A stretch of 64,000 nucleotides of DNA from Rhizobiales bacterium 62-17 (GTDB lineage: Bacteria; Pseudomonadota; Alphaproteobacteria; Rhizobiales; Beijerinckiaceae), in contig MKVW01000001.1 in the NCBI GenBank assembly GCA_001898965.1, positions 866,317 to 930,316 of the forward strand, given 5' to 3'. Below are positions 62,248 through 64,000 of the stretch, one piece after another. A program made the position numbers and the translations under genes. Each line of letters starts with the position of its first letter. Within the stretch, counting starts at the first letter, position 1. The notes under the pieces were generated by a model, which did not search any database, was not told where the DNA came from, and saw only the letters and a list, made by a program, of their open reading frames with translations.

Positions 62248-63360
62248 TTGGCGCTGGGCTTCAAGAAAGCGCTAGCGGGCGTAGCGGGGGCGGCGGCCAC
62301 GGCTGGTGTGGTGGCCTTGGCGCGCGGCCGGGCTTTCGCTGGCCGCTGGCGCCGCGACGAGCCCTCCGATCCGGATGTCATTCCACTGCCGGCACCGCTG
62401 GCCCCCGATCCCGAGAGGATACATGTGGCCGAGCGGCCGCAGCAGCTCACGCGGCGTGGCTGGTGGGAGGTGGTTCAGGTCATCTATACCGACATCGGTC
62501 GTGACCGTCTGTTTCTGATAGCGGCCGGCGTTGCCTTCTACGCCTTGTTGTCGATCTTTCCGGCGATCTCGGCCCTGGTCTCGGTCTACGGTCTGTTCGC
62601 CGACACCAAGACTATTATCGACCAGATGGGCGAACTGGCCTTCATCCTGCCGCCGGGTGCCGTCGACATCGTGCGCGGCCAGGCGGAGGCCATCGCTGGC
62701 GGGTCGAGCCGCAGTTTGAGCGTCGTGGCGATCGTCTCACTCTTGATTGCTTTTTGGAGCGCCAACGCCGGCATGAAGTCGATGTTCGACGCCATGAACC
62801 TGATCTATGGCGAGGATGAAAAGCGCAGTTTTCTACAGCTCAACCTGCAATCCTTTCTCTTCACCGTCGGCGTCCTAGCTCTGTTCGTTGCTATGATGGC
62901 CATTCTGCTGGTCGTTCCCTTCATCCTCAGTTTCGTCGAACTGCAGGATAAGTTTTCGGCGAGCTTCCAGATCTTGCGATGGCCGGTACTGTTCCTGGTG
63001 ACGGCGATCTTCCTGACCTTGCTCAATCGCTATGGACCGAGCCGTTCGGCGGAAGCGGCGCGCTGGGCCATCTGGGGCAGCGTGTTTGGCGCGGCCACGT
63101 GGATCGCCATGTCGATCCTGTTTGCCTATTACCTCGGCCACTTCGCCAATTACGCCGCGACCTACGGCTCGCTCGCCACCATCGCCGGTTTGATGATGTG
63201 GCTCTGGCTGTCAGCGCTGGTCGTGCTGATCGGCATCGAACTCAACGCTGAATTGGAGCAGCGCACCCTGCGGTGGGAGCGCGAGCGCGATTATGCGGCG
63301 GCGACAGAAGATGTCATGCGCCGCCGGCAGGAATTGGTGCAATCGCGAAAAAAGAAATAG
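62248..63360 (+). CDS. YihY/BrkB-family inner-membrane protein
   Basis: Membrane protein of about 370 residues in the YihY (formerly RNase BN/BrkB) family. After a basic, proline-rich leader come IAAGVAFYALLSIFPAISALVSVYGLF, IVSLLIAFWSANAGMKSMFDAMNLIY, and LATIAGLMMWLWLSALVVLIGIELNAELE, the conserved final segment. Start is TTG at 62248 with GGAGAGCG ahead; a TTG at 62224 is possible. The leader is Arg-rich. Function not defined. Confidence 0.86.
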   Translation: MALGFKKALAGVAGAAATAGVVALARGRAFAGRWRRDEPSDPDVIPLPAPLAPDPERIHVAERPQQLTRRGWWEVVQVIYTDIGRDRLFLIAAGVAFYALLSIFPAISALVSVYGLFADTKTIIDQMGELAFILPPGAVDIVRGQAEAIAGGSSRSLSVVAIVSLLIAFWSANAGMKSMFDAMNLIYGEDEKRSFLQLNLQSFLFTVGVLALFVAMMAILLVVPFILSFVELQDKFSASFQILRWPVLFLVTAIFLTLLNRYGPSRSAEAARWAIWGSVFGAATWIAMSILFAYYLGHFANYAATYGSLATIAGLMMWLWLSALVVLIGIELNAELEQRTLRWERERDYAAATEDVMRRRQELVQSRKKK

Positions 63361-63382
63361 TCCGGGATTAGACGATCAGGGA

Positions 63383-63517
63383 TCAGACTCGGCCGAGGCC
63401 GCCGCGCAGGAACGGAATGACGTTTTCGAGCACGGCATAGATCGCCGAAAAGCCCAGTGTGCCGACAATGGCGATGCCAACGAACGTCATTTCACGATAA
63501 AGATCAAACTGCGGCAT
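63383..63517 (-). CDS. 44-residue small membrane protein
   Basis: Short protein of 44 residues from ATG 63517 (MPQFDLYREMTF) preceded by a GGAGG ribosome site. It has one hydrophobic segment (VGIAIVGTLGFSAIYAVL) then a basic C-terminus (RGGLGRV). It lies between yihY and argS on the opposite strand. Likely a real small protein, but conservation is unknown. Confidence 0.55.
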   Translation of the reverse strand: MPQFDLYREMTFVGIAIVGTLGFSAIYAVLENVIPFLRGGLGRV

Positions 63518-63673
63518 GGACGAAGCCTCCCTGTGATTTTGTCCCCTGATAGACCATGGGGCCGCCTGAGCCAAGCCCGGAATAGGGGACAAGCGGGCTC
63601 AAAAGCCGCCTTTTTTGACCCTGCCGGTGATTTGCGATAGGCCGCCCGCCTGAGAGACATTCGGATTGAATTG

Positions 63674-64000
63674 ATGAACATTTTTGCTGATTTCCAGGCG
63701 CGGGTCGCCGATGCGCTGCGGGCGATGGTCGGGCAGGGGCGGTTGCCGCAGAATCTTGACCTGACCCGTTTCGTGGTCGAGCCGCCGCGCGATCCCTCGC
63801 ACGGCGATCTGGCGACCAATGCCGCCATGGTCTACGCCCGCGAAGCCAAGGAACATTTCGGCAATCCCCGCGCGCTCGCGGCCGCTCTGGCGGAAGCCAT
63901 CGGCGCCATGCCGGGCGTGACGGCGGTCGAGATCGCCGGTCCTGGCTTCATCAACATCCGGCTTGACCCGGCGATGTTTGCCGACGTCCTGCGCGCGGTC
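63674..64000 (+). CDS. argS: Arginyl-tRNA synthetase (5' part, cut by window)
   Basis: Class I synthetase, start ATG 63674 ([18 protein letters not shown]). The 109 residues present contain the N-terminal additional domain: [26 protein letters not shown] and [11 protein letters not shown], both typical of ArgRS. HIGH and KMSK motifs lie beyond the window. Confidence 0.92.
   Translation, partial: MNIFADFQARVADALRAMVGQGRLPQNLDLTRFVVEPPRDPSHGDLATNAAMVYAREAKEHFGNPRALAAALAEAIGAMPGVTAVEIAGPGFINIRLDPAMFADVLRAV

Noticed and set aside
1-64000. tRNA, rRNA or riboswitch genes
   Set aside because: I looked for T-loop motifs and clover-leaf-like stretches in the gaps and saw none convincing; a covariance search would be decisive.

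Overview
The window is a 64 kb stretch of a GC-rich alphaproteobacterial chromosome, most likely order Hyphomicrobiales (Rhizobiales). The evidence is the housekeeping content and order (lptF-lptG, pepA-holC, purM-purN, an HdaA-type DnaA relative, ppk-ppx, rnd, aspS, erpA/dgt, argS), two Bug/TctC binding proteins, and short palindromic repeats of a style common in this order. Genus cannot be fixed from the sequence. I saw no rRNA, tRNA, CRISPR, prophage or insertion sequence.

Layout. 0-7.4 kb: lptG (cut by the left edge) and lptF, a fluoroacetate-dehalogenase-like hydrolase, then pepA, a secreted protein, holC and an MFS carrier. 7.8-11.7 kb: a catabolic island with a beta-keto acid cleavage enzyme relative, a Bug-type binding protein, a metal-dependent cyclase-family hydrolase, a TetR regulator and a hot-dog thioesterase. 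11.7-15.5 kb: an ABC-F protein, a MarR regulator and a ketoacyl synthase. 15.5-19.2 kb: a peroxide/iron module of DUF3501, a CCG-domain Fe-S protein, rubrerythrin and OxyR. 19.3-28.9 kb: ndk, dctA, a molybdopterin oxidoreductase and assorted small enzymes and regulators. 29-42.7 kb: purine genes, a second Bug protein, phospholipid and membrane genes, hdaA, the polyphosphate operon ppk-ppx behind a clear PHO box, aqpZ, rnd, a VWA protein, an EVE protein and another MFS carrier.

42.7-53.8 kb is the most distinctive part. A four-gene operon (binding protein, cytosolic sulfatase, fused ABC permease, formylglycine-generating enzyme) is divergent from a TetR regulator across a perfect 12+12 bp palindrome. 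It looks like a sulfate-ester uptake and desulfation system whose sulfatase-maturing enzyme sits in the operon and whose transport ATPase is absent. A TauD/AtsK-type dioxygenase lies close by, beyond a dps gene preceded by four tandem 16-bp repeats. 54-64 kb: an LLM flavoenzyme, aspS with a methyltransferase, glycosyltransferase and TPR gene, a GST, an isochorismatase-family hydrolase, erpA, dgt, a YihY membrane protein, a 44-residue membrane protein and the start of argS.

Regulatory sites seen by eye include a PHO box (ppk), an Irr-like box (rubrerythrin), a GAAC-N7-GAAC LexA-type box, a GTGA-N6-TCAC palindrome (aqpZ), operators next to MarR, TetR and WYL regulators, and several terminators. 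All function calls come from recognising families and motifs; no database search was run.
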